A stretch of DNA of 64,000 bases from Vespa crabro (lineage: Eukaryota > Arthropoda > Insecta > Hymenoptera > Vespidae): positions 5,574,820 to 5,638,819 of the forward strand of contig NC_060966.1 of assembly GCF_910589235.1 (NCBI RefSeq), written 5' to 3'. The translations under genes were made by a program, and so were the position numbers. The notes beneath the pieces are model-generated. The model was not told the DNA's origin and did no database searches. It saw nothing but the letters and a program-made list of their open reading frames with translations. Of the stretch, positions 11,434 through 23,261 are shown piece after piece; the first letter of the stretch is position 1, and each line of letters starts with the position of its first letter.

Positions 11434-12879
11434 CGTATCTTTACGTAGGTAAGGATACGACGCTTAAGTATATTTACCGAGCGAACCTTGACCGATAAAG
11501 GAAATCCAAACGAGCTGTGAGTTTTACGTCTACTTAGAACTCACGTTAGACTCTTTACGATGATTCAATCATTTTTATTTTTTCTATTATTTTCTTTTTT
11601 TTTTTTTCTTTTTTTTTTTGAGGAAGGGGAAATGCATGATTTCTTGATCTTTTCCTTATTTTAACGTATAATTTTCTTATTTTTACTCTTCTTCTTTTTT
11701 TTTTTTTTTTTTTTAACACTATCATATGCAATAATAAATCAACACGAAGAATTGCGAAGCATTAAAAGTTAATTAATTCTAATTTAAACAATAAAATCGT
11801 AACATTAACAAATGTTCAAGTAGAATGAACGTAAGCGTTTGTTATTATCTACGATTAGAAATTCGATGCAATGATAGCGCCTATAATAAGCAAGCACTTA
11901 ACGAAAGCATGCATCCGCATACATGCAATGCCCATGTTAATTATTAATCTCTATGAAAAATGAAACAAATGATATCGATAAAGGCGATAAAATGATCTAA
12001 ATTAATCATTTTCGTATAAATATTATGAATATACAAACGATTTCATTCATAAAGGACTCCTACGTATTACTCGTACTACGTAGTCATTCAAAAAATCTAC
12101 TATGAATGAATTAGTTTAGAATGAGTACGTTCAACGCCATCTACTATCGAAAAAGTGAAAAGCGTACGAGCTTGGTCGATAAAACAGTCTACGCAATAAT
12201 CTCGTATCGTTAATGCAGTTTTCTACATTTCACATACAAGAGATTAATATATATGTTTAACAATTATTATTAATATTTTATTTTTTTTTTTTTTTTATGA
12301 AAAAGCGAACGTAACGTGCAGTGTGACATCAGTTTCATAATGAACAAAAATACAAAAAGAAACGAAAAAGAATTTTAGCGAGTAAGAGTTAGAACGACGA
12401 AAGATAGCACGAGTTCCCATAGGAATATACAATATTTTCTTAAGGAATATGTCCTATTATCTCGTTTCTTTTTTTTTTTCTTTTTATCATTTCTTTCTTT
12501 ATTTCTTTACGTTTTAAATTAAAGAGAAAACAAGTGTAAGGAAATCCTTTAGAATAAAGATATAAATACTTTTTCAGATCTTTGTGGAAAAAGTTCGAAG
12601 GGCTAATAGAGAATGCAGAATGCATCCCAAAGGACATTGTATATATATATGTATAATACATTCCAAGTGGGAAAGCAGACTTCAAAGGAATGTGTAAAAT
12701 GGATTGGACAAGAATACTGATATCGACAAATCTTATCCTTTTTACTATTAGTCGCAGCACTTTCGCATGAACAAGCTATTTATTCACCTATCTCTCTCTC
12801 TCTCTCTCTCCCTCCCTTTTTCTCTCCCTCCTTCTCCTATCTCTGTCCTTTCTCTTTCTACTACTAATGATTACTACTG

Positions 12880-12910
<31 letters not shown>

Positions 12911-13007
12911 TTCCGTCTCTGTATTACACGTATCTCCGATTCTAAGCTCTATCTCAACTCGATATAGAAAACGATCATTCGGGAATAGTAACGCGCGAGT
13001 TCGTCGT

Positions 13008-13049
<42 letters not shown>

Positions 13050-13283
13050 ATTCTCTCTCTTTCAACGTTGAACTACTACGCCCACATAGAAGTAAGTAAA
13101 TAGTTTCGAGCGAGCTTACGAGAAAAAACTTGTTTTTTTTTTTTCGAGCTGACGAACAATTGCTGCTTTCGCTTAAAAAATAAAAAAAAAAAAAAAAGAA
13201 AAAGAAAATAAAGAAAAAAAAAAGAAAGAAAAGAAAGAAAGTAAAAGAAAACCAATACTTATTTATTTTAAGGGGGGACTTAC

Positions 13284-13296
13284 CTTGCGTCGCCAT
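13284..13296 (-). CDS. shot: shot alternative first coding exon C1 (MATQ)
   Basis: Thirteen coding bases: ATG GCG ACG CAA G, followed at once by GTAAGT (CAAG|GTAAGT is the ideal donor). The start is preceded by GCCGCAGAG, a GC-rich pocket in otherwise A/T-only DNA. It ends in phase 1 and no CH1 exon lies downstream with that entry phase. The two downstream phase-1 entries are exon C2 (4996, giving MATQG) and the plakin exon (1398, giving MATQD). Joining to C2 is the simplest reading and yields a CH2-only isoform. The alternative would remove the whole actin-binding domain. No protein similarity can be judged from four residues, so the call rests on start context, donor and phase. Confidence 0.6.
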
Positions 13297-15140
13297 CTCT
13301 GCGGCGCAAAAGAACAAAAAAAAGATATCACTGTTAGACGACTGTGATTGTTCTTAACATGATAGAGAACAAAAAAAAAAAAGAAAAAAGAAAAAGAATG
13401 AAAGAGAAAAAAAACCGCGAAGAAACCTTAGAATCCCATTTTTTCCCGCCAATTTCTAATACTACCAGCAATTTGACTTCTTCATTGAAAATACTCGGGA
13501 AGTTTAAAAATAGAAAACAAACTCGTTATCTATATTTAAATATATATATATATATATACCCGCCACATACACATATACGTATATATATATATATATATAT
13601 ATGTTTGTCGATATGTTCGAGGAATCGAACCTCGTCTCGTATCATTTGACGGATCCAGGAAACAGAGATCTGTGTGTTGTGTTTGCGTTTCCGGCGGCTT
13701 TTCACCGTCGAGAGAACATACGTCGAACACGGTGAAAAAGGAGGGAAAAAAAGAGACGCACGCGAGAGCCGCGCAGCTTTTGATCTGGCCACATGTTTCT
13801 CTCAGTCGTTCGTTATTCTATTCGCAAACAAGAATGAAGAATACTATGCATGTCTAGACTATGCGTTAAGATGTCGGCCGATATATATATATATTTCCTT
13901 TTTCCTTCGTTAAATTTTTGAAACGAAATTTTTTACTTAAATAATGCCGAGGTTGCTTCCCTCGTAAAGAAATTTCGATTGGTTAAAAAAGAAAGGAAAA
14001 AAAAAAAAAACTGTCTCAATAAATCTAAAAGAAGATCTTCTTTCTGTTGGATTTTTTTTTTCTTGACATTTTATGAGACGAGGGGATTGAGAGAAATAAA
14101 AAAAAAAAAATGTAAATAAATAAATAAAGAAAAATAAAGAAAAATAAAACGAAAGAATGCGAAGAAACACCTGTGATATCATTTCAAAATTCGAATAAAA
14201 AAAATTTCAAAAAGAAACCTAAAATGGAAACTATTGAATACGACGTTTCTTCGCTTGAATTTTACTGGCATATATAATACACGCACAAACATAACCATCG
14301 CGTTCCTTCCTCTTATTTCCATTTTTATGATCAGGAATGCGTTTCACGTTTGCAGTACTGAACGAACGGCGTTCAATTTTTGACGATAACGCGACTCCAT
14401 TCGTGGCTCCTTTATTCACACAAAGGAGCCCTTTCACGATTGAAGGAGAGAAGGAGACTCTCTATAAGAGACGACGATGCTGACAGAGAGAAAAATAGAA
14501 TGAAAAGTACACACACAGTGTGTGTGTGTGCATGTGAGTGTGTCTGTGTGTATGCAACGTCGAGGAAGAGATATGCGTTCATTCGAGGAGAGAGGAATTG
14601 CGCTTATTAAAGATGCACATTAGTCCTAAATAAATTTCTATGTTATTTGGATCAACTATATACATATATATATAAAAGAAAAAAAATAATTCTTCATTAC
14701 ATTTGCAATTTAAATGTTGCAAAATATCGATCCTCCCTATGATCGATTAATATTTCATTGACCGATCGAACTATTAACATTTACGAACTAATAGTGTGAA
14801 CTCTATATAATAATATGTACGAAATAATTCATCGATCCTTTCAATCGATTCGAGAGCAGGAACATTGAATGAAGTACTTCATAAAAAAAAAAAAAGAAAA
14901 GAAAAAAAAAATATATATATATTTGGATTTTATTAATCAACGACGGGATAGAATTTGATAGTGCGTGTAGTGTACGCAAGTGGTGAAAAAAAAAAAAAAA
15001 AAGAAAAATATAAATAAAAAAGAAAATAAAAAAGAAGTGATAAAAAGAAGAAGACGGAATTCGCAAAGGCGAAGATGAATTTAATCGATAAAGAGATGAA
15101 TGAAGAGCGCTCATAACTTCCAAGATAGTTTGCTACTTTT

Positions 15141-15141
15141 C

Positions 15142-15187
<46 letters not shown>
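15141..15187. repeat. (TC)n microsatellite
   Basis: Pyrimidine dinucleotide tract with one early interruption. On the transcribed strand it reads as GAGA. Confidence 0.9.
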
Positions 15188-15188
<1 letters not shown>

Positions 15189-15730
15189 AAGTCGTTTTAT
15201 CTCTTTTATTTTAATCAGTGCGGCTACCGTTTGCAAATGCGCCGTGAACCGCGGTTAAACCGATACGTCGGATCACATTACTCGATAAACTGCTGGTCGA
15301 GCGAGAAAAGATCGTCGGATGCTGCTGCTGCTTCATCATCATCATCATCATCATCATCACTATCATTATCATCATCATCGCGAGAATATCTATCCTCGTT
15401 GATCCAAAATTTGATTAAAGAATCACTATTAAATTATATTAGATATTTAAATGTCCACGTTTACAAAGCAATTTCATTAATTTAAATCAATATCGATCAA
15501 TCGATCTGACTAATCACCACGTTAAATTCGAACATTGATTCGGCTTTGTTATATTTTACTTTTAATATTTCCTCGATTTCACGATCGAAAATACTTTTCT
15601 TCATCTTTCCTAATACTCGTGCTAATAATCATCGAAACATTCACAATGATATTTACAGATAATTTTAATTACGATATTATAAAAATTATTGAATTAATCT
15701 CAAATCTTTCCTAATCATCATCTGTAATAT

Positions 15731-15731
<1 letters not shown>

Positions 15732-15780
<49 letters not shown>
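15732..15780. repeat. (AT)n microsatellite
   Basis: Perfect AT run of about 49 bases in intron. Confidence 0.95.
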
Positions 15781-15786
<6 letters not shown>

Positions 15787-16704
15787 TTGAAAATATTATT
15801 AAATAAATGTGGATTCGATAATTGTTATAAAATAATAGAATAATCGATAAGCTCGTCTTAAAAAGAAAAGAAGAAGAAGAAGAAAAGTCAATTAATTTAG
15901 AAGATTTGCGAATTTGACCTAAGGAGGGTGCGATAAACTCGTTGAAACGACATGTACGGCGGTCTATAAAATCGAGAATAACCTGTGAAAGTGAGATAGA
16001 TAAAAGGAGAGAGAAAGAGAAAGAGAGAGAGAGAGAGAGAGTATAAAACATAGAGAAATCGTATCGCGCGTACCAAAAATACGCAGCAGTGAATCACTCG
16101 AGCTAAGCCATCCAAGTTTCACACGAAGAGACCGAAGACGAATGGTTATGGCGCGAAATGTTCAAACCATGCTCCCTCCGTTTACATAATAACATCCGTG
16201 CGAATCTCTGTCCTTACTTCTAATATCAATTCCTATGTACATACATACGACGATTTCTAACAAAGAGACGATCGATAATTTTTAAAATTCACCTAAAACT
16301 ATCCGTTCGTTTTCAAGTGAATTTTTAACACGTTTAGATATTATTTCGAATTTAGAAATTAAAAGGAATATACATTATTATTATTATATTTTTTTTTTCC
16401 TCCAAATCAATCAAATTATTATCCAATAATGTGTCGCTGAATTATTTGTTTTCTTTTTTTTCCCTTTGTCTTCTAAATATATTATCAAATCTACAAATTA
16501 ATAATCCAATCAATTTTTCATCTCTCGATCTTCACCGCTCGTTGTTGTCGATTATTTTAGGAAACAAATTAAATAAATATATACTCGTTCTAATTCAATG
16601 AAATCAATCAAACAATTCGAAAATATTTAAAATAAAGAATAATAAGGAACGTAATAAATCGAAAATTATTTTAACTTTCAGTATTGGTATCTGTGATCAC
16701 CTAC

Positions 16705-16875
16705 CTGGAAGTGCAGTATGATGGTCCAAATCAGGCCAAGTGTCAATTTAGGATTGCCATCAACGATATCCTCGGCACGTATGTTTACAAGCTTGATTTT
16801 CTTGTATCGAAGAAAATCGAGTGCCATTTGTACGTTTTGCAGCATGTGGAAACGCATCCTTCCTCTTTCCCGTGG
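16705..16875 (-). CDS. shot: shot exon: C-terminal part of CH1
   Basis: Encodes 57 residues finishing CH1: PRERGRMRFHMLQNVQMALD, then FLRYKKIKLVNIRAEDIVDG, then NPKLTLGLIWTIILHFQ. The motifs IVDGNPKLTLGLIW and ILHFQ are signatures of the type 1 CH domain in plakins, spectrins and alpha-actinins, and this region forms much of the F-actin contact surface. Acceptor TTCTAG and donor CAG|GTAGGT are clear. It is phase 0 at both ends (171 bases), so it joins the GEHL exon upstream and ISDI of CH2 downstream. A (TTA)23 microsatellite sits 15 bases upstream of the acceptor, where a polypyrimidine tract would be expected. Confidence 0.96.
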
Positions 16876-16889
16876 CTAGAATTAGAACA

Positions 16890-16890
<1 letters not shown>

Positions 16891-16959
<69 letters not shown>
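16891..16959. repeat. (TTA)n microsatellite abutting a CH1 acceptor
   Basis: About 23 TTA copies, reading (TAA)n in the gene direction, ending 15 bases before the exon at 16875. Confidence 0.95.
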
Positions 16960-16960
<1 letters not shown>

Positions 16961-17154
16961 AAATTGTGTAAGAACATTATCCAATAAAAACTTATTCAAA
17001 ATTAATCCTATTAATAATATAATTTCTTAGCTATGTATCACAGATTATTGCTATTAAAAAATTCTTTCGCGGATCTAATAATAAATGTATTTAAATAATT
17101 AATATTTTCTAATGCATTCTATTGTTATTAGATTAAATGATTTTTAACACTCAC

Positions 17155-17244
17155 AAGATGCTCCCCTGAGAGTACTTCCAACAAGGAGATAAGGTTGTGC
17201 CCGTCCCGCAGGTCCTCGAACAGGTCTCCGACATGTCTGCTGGC
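17155..17244 (-). CDS. shot: shot exon: CH1 core with DLRDGHNLISLLE
   Basis: Thirty codons, phase 0 at both ends: ASRHVGDLFEDLRDGHNLIS then LLEVLSGEHL. The DLRDG-LI-LLE-LSG block is the strongest CH1 signature and is almost identical in plectin, MACF1 and dystonin. It lies in the first actin-binding site of CH1. Acceptor TTTTAG and donor CTT|GTGAGT. It can be entered either from the 62-base exon (..HLKK) or from the HWKYVK microexon, both ending in phase 0. It is 279 bases upstream of the next CH1 exon. Confidence 0.97.
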
Positions 17245-17803
17245 CTAAAACAGATAAAAATCAAAATCAAAATTAAAATTAAAATAAAAAAGAAAGAAGA
17301 TACGAAAAAAAAAAAAAAATAAATAAATAAATCAAAAATAGAAATATTAGAAAATGATGCATCTTTCAAATTATTACTATAATCATTATAAATTAGAGAT
17401 CATCGTGAAGATATATATTGACTGTACTAGGATCATTTCAAAAGACAATCTGAATTTTTTTCAAATATAACAAATACAATTCCAATGATTTTAAACGGAT
17501 CAATTAATTGAAATATATTGTACATCTAATTTTTATTACGTATAATAAATTAAACAGTAATTCATTTAAAAATAATTCAATTTACAATACTAATGATAAA
17601 TGATTATCCTAAATATTAGTCATGTTTTGTTTATATATGACTCCTCTCTTCCTCTCTCTCTTTCTTTCTCTCTCTCTTTTACTCAATTGATACTAATCCA
17701 TCGTTTTTGGTTATCATCTTGTCTTATCTAAAAATATTATTTACACATCGGACTCGAAATTATTTACTAAACAATAAAAACAGATTCATTTGAAATGATC
17801 ACT

Positions 17804-17838
<35 letters not shown>

Positions 17839-18711
17839 TCGAAATAAATCGTACGAAATAAAAAAGATATAATAAATAAATTGTATTTGTAAATAATTCA
17901 TTTGATAAATTACATATAAATTAAGATCATGGATATACATTATGTATAATTGTGCTGTGTACTGTGCCGTGTGTTGAAACGTATATTGAAAACGTGCTAA
18001 GGTGAAATTACGTGCGTTATCGTGCAATTATATAAACAACGAACGAGATTAGGATAATAAAAGAAAGATCTCATACACGAATTAAATAAAATATTGTAAA
18101 CATTCAAAGAACAAAGTTCAATAGCGTTCATGATTATAAATTTGATATATTATTAAATCAAGCACAAATGAAATGATTAAGAATTTGCTTTAAAATCATG
18201 CATACAATGAATAGATATTAAAAAAAAAAAAATAAAAAAAAAAAAAAAAATAAAAAACAGGCAATCGTAAGGACGTATACGTGACATAGACGTATAAAAT
18301 AAATGTTTATTATAATAAAGTTATAAGCGAGGAGTTTGGAAATTGCCATGCGCTGACAGCAGCAACGATTTTCAAATGAATTAATTTGTTCAGTACAAAT
18401 GATTTATGTATCATTTAACGATTAATATACTAGACTTTTGTTTCTATAAAATTATTCAGATAAATTTGTGAATAATTTTAATGGAAGATGAACATTAAAT
18501 TGATATGAATAGTTTCCTGCAAAACTAGTTTGTAATAAATAAAAGAGACATAATCGATAAGAAGATAAAAAAAAAACCGAAGTTAGTTAGCATAAATGAT
18601 TTTTCAAAGATGAACTTTTAAATGCTATAAATGATAATGTTCATTAAAAAAGAAAAAAAAAAAAAAAGCAGGCATAACAAATTATATGCTTTGATGTTGC
18701 TATTGCTGATG

Positions 18712-18749
<38 letters not shown>

Positions 18750-19110
18750 TTGCTTTGTTACAATTTTACGATCGTATGCAATAACCATGGAACTTACGGT
18801 GGGGGAGCAGCATGGTTGGTTGTTGACAAGAACGCACACGTGCAGGCACGTGTAAGTCTGAAAGAAACATGGATGAAACCAACACCGTGTTTGTGAGAAA
18901 AGTTGTGTTATAAATTGTCTATATGATATGTATGTATGATATGTATTGTATGTATATACATAAATATATATGTATATATGTCTTAATAATGTATAGGCTA
19001 TTTCGATTAAAATGATGAAATAATAATTATCATAAAAATGATTTTTCAATGATCGAAACGCGCATATACATATGACGTAAACATGTATGAATTGTATATA
19101 CATATGCATC

Positions 19111-19144
<34 letters not shown>

Positions 19145-19200
19145 TGTATGAATATGTACATATAAGAGGAAAAGCAAGTTTCTTTTAGTGGTCCCCCTTT

Positions 19201-19234
<34 letters not shown>

Positions 19235-19268
19235 GTATGTGTATGTGAGTATAGCCTATCTACGTGAC

Positions 19269-19317
<49 letters not shown>

Positions 19318-19393
19318 TAAAAAAGTGTGATCATTGTGGCGTGTCTTGAATAAAATAAGTCGAAGTTATCGTAAGGATGTATCCCTTACTTAC
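17245..19393 (-). other. shot: shot intron
   Basis: About 2.1 kb, AT-rich. Contains (AT)n near 17807-17836, a (CTG)n tract at 18717-18747, (GTAT)n near 19118-19149, poly-T at 19204-19230 and (AT)n at 19272-19310. No further exon is recognised. Confidence 0.7.
18717..18747. repeat. (CTG)n microsatellite
   Basis: About ten CTG/CAG triplets in intron. It produces Ser- or Leu-rich spurious ORFs on both strands. Confidence 0.9.
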
Positions 19394-19411
19394 CTTGACA
19401 TATTTCCAATG
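19394..19411 (-). CDS. shot: shot microexon HWKYVK, optional insert in CH1
   Basis: Eighteen bases, CAT TGG AAA TAT GTC AAG, flanked by a pyrimidine-containing acceptor (CTACGACAG) and a perfect donor (AAG|GTAAGTAAG). It is phase 0 at both ends, so inclusion adds HWKYVK and skipping keeps frame. It lies between the KKTFTKW exon (26.6 kb) and the ASRHVGDL exon (17.2 kb). From memory, plectin's optional exon 2-alpha inserts HWRAE at exactly this junction. Position, size and the initial His-Trp therefore all agree with an ancient alternative microexon in the plakin CH1 domain. Known role in plectin: modulation of actin binding. The function here is inferred. Confidence 0.8.
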
Positions 19412-19750
19412 CTGTCGTAGGAATGCATGAAAGAGATAAACATATAAAAAAAAGGAGGAAAAAAAAAAGAAAAAGAAGAGGAAAAGAAAAAATCGAAGAG
19501 ATTGGTGATTAAGATGATGATTAAATATTTGTTTTTTAACTTTCCTTTTTTTTTTTTTTTTTTTTTTTTTTATATTACTTTTTAAATATCTCAAAGACGA
19601 GAATCATCGACGTGTTAAAAAGTTAAGAAGAATCTCAATAAATGATCTCTTTCTTATCTCTTATCATTCGTAAAACAGAGAGATAAATTCTTGTTTGAGT
19701 ATTCTCAGTAATAAAACTCGTAAAAAAAAAAAAAAGTTATACGTGAAAAG

Positions 19751-19781
<31 letters not shown>

Positions 19782-19948
19782 ATCTTCTATTTCGTCTTTT
19801 TGGAACGAAAGAGATGAACACATAAACAACGTCGCTTCTGTAAAAAAAAAAAAAAAAAAAGAAAAAATAGAGAAAAAACTTTTACGAAGTCCTTCCTTTG
19901 CAATGACTTTTCAGAAGTTCGATGCGTGTGGGATTGCCGCTCCAGTTC

Positions 19949-20026
19949 TTAACCAGATACGGGCGTTCGTTCTGCCTTCAAGCTGTACACAAAGTAATGA
20001 CTGCGGGAGTGACGAAAGTCATCCAT
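19949..20026 (-). CDS. short ORF MDDFRHSRSHYF..., unassigned
   Basis: A 25-codon ATG-to-stop ORF (MDDFRHSRSHYFVYSLKAER then TPVSG) in a GC-richer unique pocket about 540 bases upstream of the HWKYVK microexon. A CCAAT-type ATTGG lies upstream on the same strand. It could be a upstream ORF of an unannotated transcript start, or chance. No family is recognised. Confidence 0.15.
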   Translation of the reverse strand: MDDFRHSRSHYFVYSLKAERTPVSG

Positions 20027-20654
20027 TAAAATACCGTACGACCCCGATAACGGGCTGAACCAATCACGCTTACTGGAAATTAACCAAATGCATTGCCATC
20101 GATTGACTCTATCTCTTGAAAAATCAAATCAATAGAATTTACGTAGCGTAGAACGCGCTTGCTCATCTTCATAAAAAGAAAAAAGAAAAAGAAAAACATG
20201 ATTTCGTTTATGACAATTTTTAAGAAATATCTTATTCTTTTTCTTTTTCTTTTTTTTTTGGACTAAAAGATGCTACGCTAAAAATTTATCTTTATTTACC
20301 TGCATATATAATTTTGTATTTTGTATCAATTTAAAATGGCAAATAATAATAATAATAATAATAGTAATAATAACAATAATAAAGTTATTACATTATTATT
20401 GTCATAATAACTTTGTCTCCTAGCATCTTAAAATCCAATAAAAGAAAAGGAGACATAAAATTCAGAGCCATTTATAAACAGTATTAAAACAAAAAAAAAA
20501 AAAAATCTCCAAATAATATCCAATTCCAAATATAAACCAATTCCAAATTAGATTGTATAAAAACAAAAACAAAAAAAAAAAAAAAAGAGAAAGAAATTGC
20601 TGATATAAGAGACAAAAAGGAAACAGATTAGTTTATGTTTTTTGTCGATTAAAG

Positions 20655-20985
20655 AATTGTGGCGCCTTAACGCAATGACACGCAGAACACACGGACGAAT
20701 GTCACTTTAAAAGAGCACCCACTTTAAAAGGATTGCGCCACAATCTCGAGTTGTCCCCACCCAATCTTAAGTTCTGTACCCAACAGCAAGAGCAACAGCG
20801 GCAACTGCAGCGGCAACTGCAGCAGCAATAGCAGCAGCTCACACCGGTAGGAGGTAACGAAATGAGCAAGGATCAAGTGGGCGCGGGAGAAGGTTTCCGA
20901 ATAAGGTCAGACTCGCGAGATCGAACGTGGGCGCGAACACGATGGCGAATCGAACAGTCCAAGACTGGAAATTCAGCCTACTTAC
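20655..20985. promoter_or_regulatory. GC-richer island with inverted repeat and CAG-rich tract
   Basis: ATTGTGGCGC at 20656-20665 is matched by GCGCCACAAT at 20735-20744 (10-bp perfect inverted repeat). Inside lie two copies of CACTTTAAAAG (near 20703 and 20720). A CAG/CAA-rich stretch follows at 20783-20838, then a CG-rich segment to about 20985. The block stands out from flanking AT repeats. It may be an enhancer, a promoter or an old insertion. No gene could be assigned. Confidence 0.3.
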
Positions 20986-21197
20986 AATCTCGTAACACAA
21001 AAAGACAAACATTAGAATTATTTATCCTAATATTTATTTATATATCTTTATAGAAATTCTTTTTCTTTTTCTTCCTAGATTTTAATAAACAATTTTTCAT
21101 TCGCATTTAAATCCACAAATTTTACTCAAATCAATGTCTCAGTATCAATGTCAAAATGTCCTTTATTTTTATTTAACTGAATCTGCATGATTAAAGG

Positions 21198-21234
<37 letters not shown>

Positions 21235-22486
21235 ATCTATCAGAAATTTTTTTAAATGACAATTTTTATTACGAATTCAATGAATTTTTAATTTGAATTA
21301 AAATATTAATTTCTTTTTTTTTTTTTTTTTTTTTTTTTAATATTTCTCGATCGAGCATCATTCGTTTCTAAAATTAAAAATTACATGTAACTTTTTTCCC
21401 ATTAGACGAATCAAATGATTAGAAATTAATCAAAGATAACTATTATCGTTTTAACGATATATTTTTTCTTACTGATTTCTCTGTAAACTAGCGATAATTC
21501 ACACATCGTTACCTACCAGTTATACAATGATGAAAATAAACCGATGACGGTATTAACGACACGCTTTAAGTTTTACCAACGATGAACAAACAAGAGGTGA
21601 TAAAAAGATTACGTATTACGAACGGTAAACCTAAGTGATTTAACGGATGAGACTAAGATTATGTGAAAATTTCTACTGTTAGTTACTAGCATTTACAAGC
21701 TTTTTCTATTGTTCCTTTTTTTTTTTTACCGCCATTACATGTAATAAATCGCATTAATAAGATTGAACGTCAAAATTGATATTCTTTTATATCATTTTAT
21801 TTGTTACGAAGTTTTCTCTCGCTCTTTTTTTTTTTTTTCTTTTTTTTATTACTTTACTTTTTTTTCTTTTTTTTTTTTTTCAATATTCTCGAATAGCTAC
21901 AATAGGATATTGTCTCTATTCTTTAAATTAATATTCGATAGGTACAAAGCAATTCAATCTATCCATATAAAGTATACTATCGATACATATACGTGTTCTG
22001 TAACATGATAGATTATTGCAATCAAGTATACTATGTCAAACATTGGAATGTAAGGATAACGAGATTTATGTTAAATTGTAACATAGCTACGAGATATTCA
22101 TTCAAAGTAATCAAAGTATTTTAAAACTCAGAAGGACGATCACAATTTAATAACAATATCGTAATGAATCATCCGATTTGAAATGAAACAAAACTATTTG
22201 AAAATGAAAAAGAAGAAGAAAAAAAGATCTAAAGAATAATAATACAAAGAATCTCATTTATTCGTGAACTCCTTTAGGCAAGAAATATCATATGGAAGCT
22301 GACGTAACGAGAGACAGATACAGGAATCTTTATTATGCTACGAATTATGCAATCCATAATGCCAAGGACGAAAATGAAACAACAAAAAAAAAAAAAAAAA
22401 AAAGAACTTGAGAACGAAGAGAGCAGGAATATTAAGTTTTATATAATCACGAGATAAATAATATGAAATAAATAAAAGTATATATA

Positions 22487-22529
<43 letters not shown>

Positions 22530-22810
22530 CTAAAACGATTATCTAATGCGATACATATATTTAATACGATTAAGACAGTCAACGATTAGACAAAGAAAGA
22601 AAAAAATAAAAAAACGAGTAGAATACTTAGAACTATTAATTGTCATTCATGAATTCAACAACCCACCCATCTATCCAACCAATCTATCCATCCATAGATG
22701 GATAAAACTGATATTTATTCCGCATCTTTAAACCATTCAAGATACTCCAACTGAATTAGAATAGAAGAAAATATTCTCCAGGAACTACATGGCAAAAAAG
22801 AAATGCTCTG

Positions 22811-22812
22811 AA

Positions 22813-22859
<47 letters not shown>

Positions 22860-22861
22860 AT
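22811..22861. repeat. (AATA)n microsatellite
   Basis: About twelve perfect tetranucleotide copies in intron. Confidence 0.95.
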
Positions 22862-23213
22862 ATCAGAAGGAAAGAAAGTGGAGGAGAGATCTCACGAACG
22901 TCAACGATTTAAAACATACTTTCTCACGAAATTAAAGGGACGGTTTTCGATATTAACTTAAACGAAGTTAAAAAGCCCCCGATATATCGATGTACTTACG
23001 TATAAAAGAATGGACAATGAGATTAGAAAGATAGAAAGAAATAAAGGAAGAAAGAGAGATAGATAGAATACGAGGGACGTTAACTCAAGAGGATTATACG
23101 TTAACGAGACAATTTCGAGACCGTATACGGTTGTGATTCGCCTTCCCTTTTTTCTCTTCCATATTATACGAGTGCATACTTTAGCTTTGGTTCGACTAAA
23201 ACATTGTTACTTA

Positions 23214-23245
<32 letters not shown>

Positions 23246-23261
23246 TTGTTGTTGTTGTTGC
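23214..23261. repeat. (GTTGCT)n / (GTT)n repeat
   Basis: Hexanucleotide CTGTTG units grading into pure GTT, in intron. Confidence 0.9.

Larger units (their letters stand above)
4997..13283 (-). other. shot: shot intron, 8.3 kb, with repeats and GC pockets
   Basis: AT-rich intron between exons C1 and C2. It holds many poly-A/T tracts, (AT)n near 6163-6212, (GA)n near 6535-6570, (GAT)n at 8299-8339, (TTAAA)n near 9303-9337, (TTA)n near 9443-9475 and (GA)n near 9955-9985. Two unique GC-richer pockets (about 7900-8145 and 9555-9730) contain short ORFs with possible splice donors and are listed separately. Nothing else could be assigned. Confidence 0.65.
13297..16704 (-). other. shot: shot intron / 5' region of exon C1
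   Basis: About 3.4 kb of AT-rich sequence between the last CH1 exon and exon C1. The promoter and 5' UTR for the CH1-less isoform should lie in its part nearest 13.3 kb, but I cannot place a start site. Contents are (AT)n at 13537-13557 and 13580-13601, a (TG)n tract near 14518-14550, (TC)n at 15141-15187, (ATC)n near 15334-15380 and (AT)n at 15732-15780. Confidence 0.6.

Noticed and set aside
13612..13640. tRNA-like T-arm (CGAGG-TTCGATT-CCTCG on the minus strand)
   Set aside because: The arm is perfect, but no matching acceptor stem, D-arm or anticodon arm lies at the right distance upstream.
18618..19109. Minus-strand 163-codon ORF
   Set aside because: Made of AT-rich dinucleotide and CTG-repeat translation inside an intron; no recognisable domain.
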